Assembly: GCA_003521145.1 (NCBI GenBank)
Contig: DOTL01000026.1
Coordinates: 1-24,241 of the forward strand
Reading direction: 5' to 3'
DNA from: Streptococcus sp.
GTDB lineage: Bacteria; Bacillota; Bacilli; Lactobacillales; Streptococcaceae
Length of the DNA stretch: 24,241 nt
Part shown: positions 15,500-22,968 of the stretch, piece by piece
Layout of the letters: each line of letters starts with the position of its first letter
Numbering within the stretch: the first letter of the stretch is position 1
The notes under the pieces: generated by a model
What the model saw: the letters and a program-made list of their open reading frames with translations, nothing else
What the model was told of the DNA's origin: nothing
Databases searched by the model: none
Position numbers and translations under genes: made by a program

Positions 15500-15539
15500 G
15501 GTATACACTGAGTGTATACCTTTCTTTAGTTTTTGTCAA
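15500..15539 (-). promoter_or_regulatory. toxin-antitoxin promoter with palindromic operator
   Basis: On the minus strand TTGACA (plus 15534-15539) and TACACT (15511-15516) are 17 bp apart, a strong promoter. A perfect 21-bp palindrome with arms GGTATACACT and AGTGTATACC around one base (15500-15520) covers the -10 box and start site, a clear autorepression operator. The -35 overlaps the relaxase stop. Confidence 0.85.
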
Positions 15540-16789
15540 TTGATTGTCTCACCTTCCTTTTTCTTTAGGTTATAGGATGCTTGCAAGTCTTGAAGAATAT
15601 TTTCAGCTCTATCAGTGATTTCACCGTTTTCCTGAATCATTTTGATAAAGTCAGTCTCCATGATTTTGTCAGCTTCTTCCACCAGTTTGAGCGAATTGGC
15701 GACTTGGTACATGAGCCATTTGATTGTTCTGTCGATAGAGTATGGTTCTGGTTTCATCCTGAGTTTCAAGGGTTCTGTACCACCAAACATCCGTTGCCAT
15801 TTCTGGTCAGGAACAAAGGCGCCAAATTTATTGGTACCATCGTAAACTTGCATTTCATGATTGATGACGCCACGGGCTATTTCTGCTAGGTCAACACCGC
15901 TGATGTATTCTTCAATAGCAAGCTGGGCTTTTTCCTGAGCGAAGCGCAATTCATAACGGTTCCAGATACCAAAAATCTCCAGGGATTCTTCCACGGAGAT
16001 TTGTTCACTTTTGGCGAGCTCATAGCGCTTTTCATAGAAGTTGAAGTAGAGGTTACTTTGGCGACTCCCAAAATAAAGTGAGATACCCTGACTGCCTTCT
16101 ACGTCATCCATGTTTCTGAGGTTACCACCGCCAATATGGTTCCACGTTCTGATGTTTTTAAAGCTAACCTCGTCCTCATAGACTTTGGCAATCATATCAG
16201 AGAGAAGGAATTGTTCACCTTCTCTGTCATGACCTAGATAGCGTTCATCCATGGCAATGTCCAAGCGAGTTACCCGACTATCTGTGAGGTTAAAGAGCAG
16301 CGCTTGAAGAAATTCTTGCCAGCTCAGGTCAACACTTTCCAGAATCAGTTCCATTTCACGGCAACCTTGACCAGATAGTTGTAAGGTCACTTGGTAATTT
16401 CCTGTTTCGATTTTGTCAAAAAAATCAAATAACCAAATGTTGCCTCGCTTCCAGAGCCTTGTGTAATTAAGGAGCCTGGTTTCAAATTCTTTGAACTCCG
16501 TGAAGGAACAATGAAGATAGGTCTGACAGAAGTGAGAGAGGTCACGGATAGACATAAAGGTCATGCGGAGGTAGTCGATATGAACATCAATCAGGTCATT
16601 GGCATTCTCTTGATGATAGCCAAGCTCCGCTTTGAACTGACCGAATTTTTCTAGACTCAAACCTCGTGAGCCATCTTCATAGCTACGGTAGGTACGAGTT
16701 GAAATCCCAACAGACTCCGCAAATTGTTTCTGCGTCATGCCTGCTTGCTTTCGGAATTTCTTGAGATTGAGTGGGCTTAATTTATCCAT
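15536..16789 (-). CDS. MOBT relaxase (Rep_trans family) with N-terminal helix-turn-helix
   Basis: A 417-residue relaxase corresponding to Tn916 Orf20/ICEBs1 NicK. Residues about 5-60 are an XRE-type helix-turn-helix (LKKFRKQAGMTQKQFAESVG...TYRSYEDGSRGLS). The rest is the Rep_trans rolling-circle domain, with IDVHIDYLRMTFM near 70, VTRLDIAMDERYLG in the central metal/active region, and RYELRFAQEKA. The enzyme nicks oriT, becomes joined to the 5' end and pilots the strand to the coupling protein; in relatives it also drives rolling-circle replication of the excised circle. It lies directly downstream of the probable oriT. ATG 16789 has AAGGAA about 12 bases ahead. Confidence 0.95.
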   Translation of the reverse strand: MDKLSPLNLKKFRKQAGMTQKQFAESVGISTRTYRSYEDGSRGLSLEKFGQFKAELGYHQENANDLIDVHIDYLRMTFMSIRDLSHFCQTYLHCSFTEFKEFETRLLNYTRLWKRGNIWLFDFFDKIETGNYQVTLQLSGQGCREMELILESVDLSWQEFLQALLFNLTDSRVTRLDIAMDERYLGHDREGEQFLLSDMIAKVYEDEVSFKNIRTWNHIGGGNLRNMDDVEGSQGISLYFGSRQSNLYFNFYEKRYELAKSEQISVEESLEIFGIWNRYELRFAQEKAQLAIEEYISGVDLAEIARGVINHEMQVYDGTNKFGAFVPDQKWQRMFGGTEPLKLRMKPEPYSIDRTIKWLMYQVANSLKLVEEADKIMETDFIKMIQENGEITDRAENILQDLQASYNLKKKEGETIN

Positions 16790-16800
16790 TCATAGGGTAG

Positions 16801-16942
16801 AGTTCCTTTCTAGTGAGTGACACAGTTTTTAAGCGAAAGTGACACACTAAGTAAATCTTTAAAAACCTTGGTACTATTGGCGTGTTGGGGGTTGGACGTT
16901 GTCATTTTGACAAATGTTACCCCCCTATTAGAAATCGGGGGT
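16801..16942. other. probable origin of transfer (oriT)
   Basis: The spacer between relaxase and coupling-protein genes, where Tn916 carries oriT. ACCCCC (16919-16924) and GGGGGT (16937-16942) flank TATTAGAAAT-type sequence, very like the C-run/TAA/G-run nick region of ICEBs1 and Tn916. GTGACACA repeats at 16817 and 16839 (22 bp apart) may bind the relaxase HTH or accessory protein. A 6-bp GC-rich hairpin CCTGAC/GTCAGG (16988-17002) follows beyond the TcpA stop. Confidence 0.7.
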
Positions 16943-16997
16943 TGAATCACAATCATGGGCAGTAGGAACTGCGAGCTACGGTCTGCGCCTGACGCTG

Positions 16998-18689
16998 TCA
17001 GGCTTGCCCTTGCTCTTGTCCTAGCCCATGATTTGCGAGACAGCTTTCAACCGCCTTTGGATAAGACTTCCGTCCTTCCTCCTCAAAGAGGGCCAAGGTT
17101 TCAAGAAGTAGCTGTTCTTGAAAAGATGTCACCACAAGCGAGTTATCCTCTTTGTCAAAAGGAACTCCTAGCTCATCCATGAGATAGATAACTTTGCGGA
17201 GTGTCTTGACAGTCAGGTCATGTTCCTTGGCAAAATCTGTCAGAAGACGTTTTTCTTTCAAGACTTCCATAACGTCATCCTCCATTGGTTCGTAATCCTT
17301 CTCAATAGGTTCCATATCTTCCATGATGTTCTCATGAGTGATTAGTTGCTCATCTTCTAGGACAGGCAATTTCATAAATTCCTCCTCGAAAGAAAAGCCT
17401 TTGTTAAAAGGAACGTAAGGTGAGAAGAACTCACCAGCCAGCTCACCGTTATTGGCAATATAACCACGCCCGTGAACCTTTTTACCATTGATTTTGTCCA
17501 GCTTTTTGAACTCTTTATTGCGGTTAGCATCGCCAAACATCATGTTATAACCCGTGTCTTCCAAGTGTCCGACAGAGAGCCGTTTCATGAAGTTGTCTCG
17601 AAGAGCGGTCTTGATATACTCGCCGTCAGGACGCTGCATAGCTTGAATAACGAATACTCCAGCTTGGCGTCCTTCTAGGACTATCTGGGTCAGGTATTCC
17701 GTAGCTTCTGCCTGCAGGCGATAGTCATTTTCAATCTTAGCGATGAAAGCTGCCCACTCGTCAATGACGATGAATTTGGGCTTTAATCCATACTGGGCAA
17801 AGTTTTTTCCTATCTTGTAGTCAGGGCGATTTTGCATGGTTTCGTAGCGATTTTCCATTTTGGTGACGTTATCCTTGAGGCAAGTGATGATATCGTCTTT
17901 GGATATGAAGACATGTCCCTTGAAGACAGGAACATTTTTAAGACCTGATAAGTCTGCGTTCTTCGGATCGCACAGGTCTATAAAACCAATCTTTGCCAAA
18001 GCCAACACAATGGTCATAAGGACAACCGTTTTACCGCCACCAGTTCCCCCACCAATCAGTAAGTGTGGCTCAGCAACATAATCCCAAAAGACATCTTCCA
18101 TGAGGCGGATGCCCTGGTCAGTCAGGGTAACTTCTGAAACATTAATACGGGAAGCAATACGATTGATGGCAATTTCATACTGGACAAAACGCTCATCAAA
18201 AGTTTTGTTTCTAAAGTCGCCATTATACATGACTTCAAGGGTAGCCCCAAGATTGATAAAACGGTCTTGGAATTTATTTCCTTCTAGGATAAAGGAAGCA
18301 AGCAGCTGATACTTACCACGTTTGACATAAACTTTTGGGAGAGAAGTCTTCTCAATCGTTTTGCCATCACGTTTAACTGTCTTTGAGAGATAATACCTAT
18401 TTTCAAGGAGAAAGTTAGTCATAATCCTCAGCGAATTAAGGCGCTGAAAGAAGAGGACTTTCTGGTAGAGAATGAGATTGACAATCGGAATTATCACGAT
18501 AGGTGGCAGAGTAGTTAGTAGGATTTTAGGCAGGTAAAATAAAGGGTCAGCGATAATCAAGTCATAGATGGGATAGTAGTAAAAGGTATTACCAATCAAA
18601 AAGGGCGATAACATGAGAAGACTTGTTATCACCCTAATATGACGGTAGAATTTATGGACACGAAGCCCCCGATAGGTAAAGAGGTGCAT
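16998..18689 (-). CDS. FtsK/SpoIIIE-like coupling protein (TcpA-type)
   Basis: A 563-residue DNA-pumping ATPase, the counterpart of Tn916 Orf21/ICEBs1 ConQ, that brings relaxase-bound DNA to the channel. Two N-terminal membrane helices lie at about 17-40 and 52-77. Walker A is GGGTGGGKT (213-221) and Walker B KFIVIDEWAAF (Asp310, Glu311). It also has LEGRQAGVFVIQAMQRPDG, typical of the family. The C-terminus carries a likely winged-helix stretch (LLTDFAKEHDLTVKTLRKVIYLMDELG). TAGGAGGTAATC precedes ATG. It runs 15 bases after the DUF961 gene and ends at the oriT region. Confidence 0.95.
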   Translation of the reverse strand: MHLFTYRGLRVHKFYRHIRVITSLLMLSPFLIGNTFYYYPIYDLIIADPLFYLPKILLTTLPPIVIIPIVNLILYQKVLFFQRLNSLRIMTNFLLENRYYLSKTVKRDGKTIEKTSLPKVYVKRGKYQLLASFILEGNKFQDRFINLGATLEVMYNGDFRNKTFDERFVQYEIAINRIASRINVSEVTLTDQGIRLMEDVFWDYVAEPHLLIGGGTGGGKTVVLMTIVLALAKIGFIDLCDPKNADLSGLKNVPVFKGHVFISKDDIITCLKDNVTKMENRYETMQNRPDYKIGKNFAQYGLKPKFIVIDEWAAFIAKIENDYRLQAEATEYLTQIVLEGRQAGVFVIQAMQRPDGEYIKTALRDNFMKRLSVGHLEDTGYNMMFGDANRNKEFKKLDKINGKKVHGRGYIANNGELAGEFFSPYVPFNKGFSFEEEFMKLPVLEDEQLITHENIMEDMEPIEKDYEPMEDDVMEVLKEKRLLTDFAKEHDLTVKTLRKVIYLMDELGVPFDKEDNSLVVTSFQEQLLLETLALFEEEGRKSYPKAVESCLANHGLGQEQGQA

Positions 18690-18704
18690 GATTACCTCCT
18701 AGTA

Positions 18705-19160
18705 TCATTTTTTATCTTCTGCTTTTGGTTCAGATTTTGGAGCAGCTTGAGTACCCTTTTTCTTAATGGCAGAAGCGTAGAGACGGTAGTTGTCGTTTCG
18801 ACCGATAGCAGAGTAGGTCACGACAATATCAGTGAGTTCCACTTCTTCACGGTAATTGAGCCCAAGGTCATTGAGTTGTTGTTCAGACATATCCACGATA
18901 GTGAAGAAGAGTGTTTCGTGTTGGTTAGCTGAGTGAATCCCAACGGTGATACCACGAATTTCTCCAGTTGGAACTTGGACGTAGGAGCCGTCTTCGTTAC
19001 GCTGGTTACGGTCTGCTTCATAGATGAGTTCAGCCCCTTCAATAGAGCGGAAGGTCAGTTTCCCAAAGACCTCATCAAGTTTCAGAGCATCAGTGATGAC
19101 ACGGTAGCTTTTATCAACAATTTGGAGTTTTTCTCCGAAGTTCAATCCAGTTTTAGCCAT
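18705..19160 (-). CDS. DUF961/YdcP-family ICE protein
   Basis: A 151-residue protein of the DUF961 (YdcP/HelP) group found near the start of Tn916- and ICEBs1-type transfer operons. It has the group's VFGKLTFRSIEG motif, a central beta-rich part, and a terminal LTDIVVTYSAIGRNDNYRLYASAIKKK. The last 20 residues are a charged, Lys/Glu/Pro-rich tail. HelP of ICEBs1 is a helicase processivity factor for element replication; a similar replication-helper role is likely but not shown. AAGGAAACTAAATATT precedes ATG. Confidence 0.8.
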   Translation of the reverse strand: MAKTGLNFGEKLQIVDKSYRVITDALKLDEVFGKLTFRSIEGAELIYEADRNQRNEDGSYVQVPTGEIRGITVGIHSANQHETLFFTIVDMSEQQLNDLGLNYREEVELTDIVVTYSAIGRNDNYRLYASAIKKKGTQAAPKSEPKAEDKK

Positions 19161-19178
19161 AATATTTAGTTTCCTTTC

Positions 19179-19475
19179 TTATTTGATGATTTCGAGTTTT
19201 TCCGCAAAGACATTAAGTGCTGGCGCAACGTTTGAGCCATTAACCGCACGGTCTGGGAAGAAGATAGGGTTGACGACTTTGACGAGAGTGTCTTCATCAA
19301 AAACGGTATTGGTTGCAGGGGTGATGACATGGAAAGAACCATGTTCTTGATTGTTCAGGACGTGACGTTGGTATTTGCCTTCTTTTCCAAAGACGGTACG
19401 TGGGGCATGACCAAGTTTTTCATAATAAGCAGTACCAATAAATTCTGGTGTCATAGCAAGTGTTTCAGGAATCAT
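19179..19475 (-). CDS. DUF961-like ICE protein
   Basis: A 98-residue protein upstream of the larger DUF961 gene. The C-terminal half (EDTLVKVVNPIFFPDRAVNGS...ALNVFAEKLEII) parallels the last part of Tn916 Orf22/Orf23 (VKLVNP... and a closing hydrophobic strand). The N-terminal part is less familiar. Two adjacent DUF961 genes ahead of the coupling protein is the Tn916 arrangement (orf23-orf22-orf21), which supports the call. A CGGAGAAC ribosome site precedes ATG. Confidence 0.65.
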   Translation of the reverse strand: MIPETLAMTPEFIGTAYYEKLGHAPRTVFGKEGKYQRHVLNNQEHGSFHVITPATNTVFDEDTLVKVVNPIFFPDRAVNGSNVAPALNVFAEKLEIIK

Positions 19476-19504
19476 AAGTGTTCTCCGATTCTATATTTGG
19501 GTAA

Positions 19505-19535
19505 TAAAAAAGTCAGCACATCACAGGGCTGACTT
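19505..19535 (-). terminator. terminator overlapping the end of the first leftward gene
   Basis: AAGTCAGC (19510-19517) and GCTGACTT (19528-19535) form a perfect 8-bp stem with seven T beyond it on the minus strand. The stem is formed from the last codons of the gene ending at 19513, so it stands between that gene and all later conjugation genes. Confidence 0.8.
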
Positions 19536-19761
19536 GAGCAAAATAAAAGCGATTGATTTTGTTTTTGTAGATTTGACTATAATAAGTCAATTCAGCAAGC
19601 GAATAGCCAGTTGCCTTGAATTTCTTGACGAGCGTATCAATTTCTTCTTTGGCAGAGCTAAAGAGACTTGCCTGTAAGTCTAGGCTGTGAGCGTATATCT
19701 TATGCGTAAAGAGATAATTTTGATAGTGACGCTCTAAACATTGTTCAAAATATGAGGTCAT
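19513..19761 (-). CDS. small unknown protein, first gene after the leader
   Basis: An 82-residue protein, mostly helical with many Tyr/Phe (MTSYFEQCLERHYQNYLFTHKIYAHSLD...). No domain recognised and no membrane segment. A very strong AAAGGAGGCATTT ribosome site precedes ATG. It is bracketed by an attenuator-like hairpin upstream (19784-19817) and a terminator at its own 3' end, so its expression is gated and it can be made without the later transfer genes. That position would suit a regulator or a replication/transfer helper, but I do not assign one. Confidence 0.7.
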   Translation of the reverse strand: MTSYFEQCLERHYQNYLFTHKIYAHSLDLQASLFSSAKEEIDTLVKKFKATGYSLAELTYYSQIYKNKINRFYFAQVSPVMC

Positions 19762-19783
19762 AAATGCCTCCTTTCTTCATTGT

Positions 19784-19855
19784 AAAAACAAAAGCTACTA
19801 GAATAAACCAGTAGCTTGAGATAGACTACTCCCGTAAAATAAAGGGAAGTAGTCC
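19784..19855 (-). promoter_or_regulatory. attenuator-like pair of hairpins
   Basis: Read on the minus strand there are four segments: a GACTACTTCCC, b GGGAGTAGTC, c AAGCTACT, d AGTAGCTT, then TTTTGTTTTT. a:b and c:d make two stems (19824-19854 and 19792-19817), the second with a T tract. Because all share CTACT/AGTAG, b can also pair with c, which would destroy the terminator. This is the 1:2, 2:3, 3:4 layout of an attenuator. Confidence 0.6.
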
Positions 19856-19896
19856 GTGTGAAAAAGAGTTATTTGGTTGAAAGACCTATCTAGGAA

Positions 19897-19990
19897 CTAG
19901 ACAAACCTTTCACGGTGGCAACGTTTAGCAAGGTGCTTTGCGTCAATTACCATCGCTTTCCCAGCCAATCATCCAGGTAGTCATTGTCAT
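19897..19990 (-). other. possible overlapping leader peptides in the long 5' leader
   Basis: Two short frames lie upstream of the attenuator. ATG 19990 to TGA 19943 encodes 15 residues, MTMTTWMIGWESDGN, with two Trp. ATG 19953 to TAG 19897 encodes 18 residues beginning MVIDAKHLAKRCHR, with GGGAAAG ahead. Ribosome sites are weak to moderate. They could be leader peptides whose translation sets the hairpin choice. The rest of 19856-20278 includes a GAAAG...CTTTC hairpin around TCTAGTTCCTAGA (about 19881-19912) and no larger gene. Confidence 0.3.
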
Positions 19991-20128
19991 ACCTGTCACG
20001 ATTCTCTTACGCCCTTTGGCGAAGCCAGTTCACTTTACTATTCGGAAAAGTGCGAAAGTCCGAAATGCGTGTGAGCCCACAATTTTTTTAGAATTGTTTT
20101 ACTATCTCAACTTCAACCACAAACGGAC

Positions 20129-20157
20129 TTGACTTTCTTTTTCAAACAAGATACAAT
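20129..20157 (+). promoter_or_regulatory. rightward promoter ahead of the XRE genes
   Basis: TTGACT (20129-20134) and TACAAT (20152-20157) with a 17-bp spacer form a strong match. The transcript would run about 210 nt before the first XRE gene and be antisense to the start of the leftward leader. No better rightward promoter is seen nearer the gene. Confidence 0.55.
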
Positions 20158-20278
20158 AAAGGTACAAAGTTTAGTGTAGTTTGATGGTCAGTCCTATGGT
20201 TGTCAGACGCACTTTTTATTTAATTTGCAATGAACATTAGTGATTCCGAAAGAAGAACTAAATTTTTTTGAAATCAGA

Positions 20279-20324
20279 TACATCAACCTTGATGTACTCA
20301 TAGTTTACATCATGTGTGATGTAA
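20279..20324. promoter_or_regulatory. two palindromic operators with a shared half-site
   Basis: TACATCAA-CC-TTGATGTA (20279-20296) and TTACATCA-TGTG-TGATGTAA (20305-20324) are perfect palindromes with the same half-site TACATCA, centred 27 bp apart. They lie in and just downstream of the leftward promoter and upstream of the XRE genes, the expected binding sites of the XRE repressor. Confidence 0.8.
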
Positions 20325-20330
20325 TGTCAA
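20302..20330 (-). promoter_or_regulatory. main leftward promoter of the conjugation region
   Basis: On the minus strand TTGACA (plus 20325-20330) and TAAACT (20302-20307) are separated by 17 bp. One operator palindrome fills the spacer exactly and the other covers the start region, so a bound repressor would block it. It gives a leader of about 530 nt before the first gene. Confidence 0.75.
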
Positions 20331-20372
20331 GAGTTTTTTGTAAAAAACTTAAATATTTTTGAGGAACAGAAA

Positions 20373-20714
20373 ATGACATTACCATATCGCTTAAAAGAAT
20401 TACGTCAACAAAAGAATTTAACTCAAGCCAAAGTGGCAGATTCTCTAGGCATTACTCAACAGAGTTATGCTCGTTGGGAAAACGGAAAAGTTACCCCAAC
20501 ACCAGAAAAATTATCAAAAATTGCTAAATTTTACGGAGTAACTACGGATTATCTATTAGAGGGTCAAAAAGACGACATTGATTTATCAAATGTCGAAGTA
20601 TTGTTTCGTATGACTTCCGATGGATTAACAGAGGAAGAAAAGGTAATCTTTCGTGATGAGCTGATTGAATTCATGAAAGAGCGTAAAAAACTTTTTGATG
20701 AGGATAAAAAATGA
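20373..20714 (+). CDS. XRE-family (Cro/CI, ImmR-like) repressor
   Basis: A 113-residue DNA-binding regulator. Residues 5-62 are a classic XRE helix-turn-helix (LKELRQQKNLTQAKVADSLGITQQSYARWENGKVTPTPEKLSKIAKFYGV...YLLEG). The C-terminal 45 residues are charged and helical, probably for dimerisation (EEEKVIFRDELIEFMKERKKLF). GAGGAACAG precedes ATG. It is divergent from the conjugation genes, with two palindromic operators between, so it is the likely repressor of transfer and of itself. ImmR-type repressors usually have an adjacent ImmA protease; none is beside it here. It overlaps the next gene by ATGA. Confidence 0.92.
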   Translation: MTLPYRLKELRQQKNLTQAKVADSLGITQQSYARWENGKVTPTPEKLSKIAKFYGVTTDYLLEGQKDDIDLSNVEVLFRMTSDGLTEEEKVIFRDELIEFMKERKKLFDEDKK

Positions 20715-20896
20715 GACTTAAAGAACTTAGACAACAGCGTGGATTGGTTCGTGCAGAACTGGCAAAAGAAATTGGAACTACTGTCCGCAGTATCAGACGT
20801 TGGGAAAATGGTGAGACCGATATGTTTTTGGGAACTGCTATTCAGTTGGCTAAGTTTTTTGAAGTAAGTTTGGATAAGTTCACAAGTAAAATGTAA
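20711..20896 (+). CDS. second small XRE-family regulator
   Basis: A 61-residue protein that is almost only a helix-turn-helix (LKELRQQRGLVRAELAKEIGTTVRSIRRWENGETDM...AIQLAKFFEVSLDKF). Its first ATG overlaps the previous stop (ATGA), so the two regulators are translationally coupled. The N-terminal LKELRQQ is shared with the first regulator, which suggests duplication or a Cro/CI-like pair that may recognise related sites. It is followed at once by the AAGGAG site of the helicase gene, so it may control that operon. Confidence 0.85.
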   Translation: MRLKELRQQRGLVRAELAKEIGTTVRSIRRWENGETDMFLGTAIQLAKFFEVSLDKFTSKM

Positions 20897-20910
20897 GGAG
20901 CAGTATAACA

Positions 20911-22968
20911 ATGAGTGATATTAAGTTTTATGAAAAAGTATCTGAGGTTGTAAAGTCAAAATCTGAATATAGAGATGTTTATGATAAGCTTAGAGAAAAA
21001 ACAGAGAATATTGAGGGGACAATTTATGTAATACAGAGTCCTCTATACAATATTGAGGGAGGAAATTCCTCAGAACGTAACCTTTCCTCAGAAAATTCTT
21101 TTGTTATTTTAATTCCAAAAACAAAGATTATTTTTACGAATACTAAGGACATTAATAGTGACGAGTTTGAGGATTACGTTGGAGACTTTATTGACTCTAT
21201 AACAACTTTAAGTGGAGTTTTTGGTTTTAAGGAAAAAATTGGTAGTAGCAGAAAATGGCAACATCTAATTGAAGAAGTACCTATTTCCGATATCTCAGAG
21301 GCGAAATTTAATGAGTTGTATGTGGAAGATAAAAAGTCAGTAGCGATGCTCGAAATCCTTATATCCTTGACCACAGGTTCAATTAATACTCCAGATAGAG
21401 GGGGTCAAAGTAACAGTATATTAGAAGCAGTAAGGAAAAGGATTATTCAGTTTGATGGTGATCAAACGAGATTTATCTATGATGACATTCCCAAGAAAGA
21501 GATTTCTATACAGGGGTTAGCTGGAACAGGTAAAACAGAACTTTTATTCCATAGACTGGTGAACTTATATAATCAAACAGACAAAAAAATTGTATTTACA
21601 TGTAATAGCCGTGTTTTAGCTAATGATATTAAAAAGCGTTTGCCTAAGTTTTTTGACCAAATGAAGGTCTCTAAGCGTGAAGATATTGATGAGCGTGTAC
21701 GCGTTATGAGGAGTTGGGGGTCACAATATAATCCTATTTCTGGTTTGTATAGTTATATTTGTGATTTTTACGGAATTGAGTTTATCAATTATAGTGATTC
21801 TGGAGTTGATGCTTTTGATGGTGTCTGTAAAAAAGCAGTTGAGCAATTAAAGCAAATTAAGGAAAATCCTGATTTTGAATATTGCTTTGATTATATTTTA
21901 ATTGACGAGGCACAAGACTTTTCTGACTCATTCTTTGAGTTATGTAGTATCGTGGCAACTGAACAAATAATTATTGCTAGCGATATTTTTCAAACTATAT
22001 ATCAGAGGGAATCTGAAATTGTTCAAAAGCCGGACTTCACACTTAACAAAGTATATAGAACTGACCCCAAGAACTTTATGTTTTCTCAATTTTTAGGATT
22101 TGGACTCAAAGAAAAGCCTGTTATTAAGTGGTTTGAACAAGATGAAGGTTGGATAACATCAGGGTACACTATTCAGAAGTATCTTGAAGATGGCACAAAT
22201 GTTTATGAATTTAGCAGGGAACCTATTAATAGATTTTCTGATTTTAATGATTACCCCATTCAACCTACAGTGTTAAAATTTTCTGAAAATGACAACGAAA
22301 TATTAGAACAAGTGTCTGGAATTATTGACGAATTAAGAGAAAATCATCCTGATATAGAACCTGGCGATATTGGTATTGTATTTGTATCTAAAAGAAATAA
22401 AGGATATGAGCTAGCCAATATGATTAGTTCAATGATTGAACAAAAATATGATTGGGAGACTCAAAAAATTTATGAAAGTCGTGATAGATTAAGAAACAGT
22501 AATAAGATTTTTATCAGTAATCAAAATAATGTAAAAGGTCTCGAATTTTCATTTTTGATTGGCATTGCTTTGGATGAGATTTCCCAAGATATTGAGAGTA
22601 GGAATACAATTTATATGATGATGACAAGATCATTTCTAACATCATACTTAATTTTAGGAGCTTCCAATAAAATTATCTACGATAAATATCAACCTATGCT
22701 TGAAGAAATAATTTCTAGTGGGAAAATTAAAATAGTAGAACCAGATAAAAATGATAGGTTGACTGGAGAAATGTTGGAAAACTATATCAATGGATCTCTG
22801 ACCTTCGAACAAAAAATAGAGAAGGCTTTGAGAAACAAAGGGTTATATAGTGAAGAGACGAGTAAAAAAGTCACAGGACTTGTTAAAACACTTATGGGAA
22901 CTAAAGGGGTAAGTGTAAATGATATAGAGAAAGTGATTGATAACAATAGGGATTACTTAAATGAGTAA
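20911..22968 (+). CDS. SF1 (UvrD/Rep-like) helicase with novel N-terminal domain
   Basis: A 685-residue superfamily 1 DNA/RNA helicase. Walker A GLAGTGKT is at 202-209 and Walker B ILIDEAQDF (Asp332, Glu333, Gln335) follows. ASDIFQTIYQR is motif III-like, LNKVYRTDP motif IV-like, NNVKGLEFSFLIG motif V and YMMMTRSFL motif VI. Residues 1-190 are an unrecognised domain and the C-terminal 80 residues a helical extension. AAGGAGCAGTATAAC precedes ATG. It overlaps the next gene by 8 bases, indicating a two-protein unit. Base composition is more AT-rich than the conjugation genes. It is not part of the ICE core; an anti-phage or anti-plasmid role is the likeliest reading, though a replication role is possible. 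Confidence 0.88.
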   Translation: MSDIKFYEKVSEVVKSKSEYRDVYDKLREKTENIEGTIYVIQSPLYNIEGGNSSERNLSSENSFVILIPKTKIIFTNTKDINSDEFEDYVGDFIDSITTLSGVFGFKEKIGSSRKWQHLIEEVPISDISEAKFNELYVEDKKSVAMLEILISLTTGSINTPDRGGQSNSILEAVRKRIIQFDGDQTRFIYDDIPKKEISIQGLAGTGKTELLFHRLVNLYNQTDKKIVFTCNSRVLANDIKKRLPKFFDQMKVSKREDIDERVRVMRSWGSQYNPISGLYSYICDFYGIEFINYSDSGVDAFDGVCKKAVEQLKQIKENPDFEYCFDYILIDEAQDFSDSFFELCSIVATEQIIIASDIFQTIYQRESEIVQKPDFTLNKVYRTDPKNFMFSQFLGFGLKEKPVIKWFEQDEGWITSGYTIQKYLEDGTNVYEFSREPINRFSDFNDYPIQPTVLKFSENDNEILEQVSGIIDELRENHPDIEPGDIGIVFVSKRNKGYELANMISSMIEQKYDWETQKIYESRDRLRNSNKIFISNQNNVKGLEFSFLIGIALDEISQDIESRNTIYMMMTRSFLTSYLILGASNKIIYDKYQPMLEEIISSGKIKIVEPDKNDRLTGEMLENYINGSLTFEQKIEKALRNKGLYSEETSKKVTGLVKTLMGTKGVSVNDIEKVIDNNRDYLNE

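Noticed and set aside
18639..18932. 97-codon plus-strand frame at the coupling protein/DUF961 junction
   Set aside because: Antisense to two supported genes, without ribosome site.
19938..20132. 64-codon plus-strand frame in the leader region
   Set aside because: No ribosome site, Pro/Val-rich product without features; the region is better explained as structured leader of the leftward transcript.
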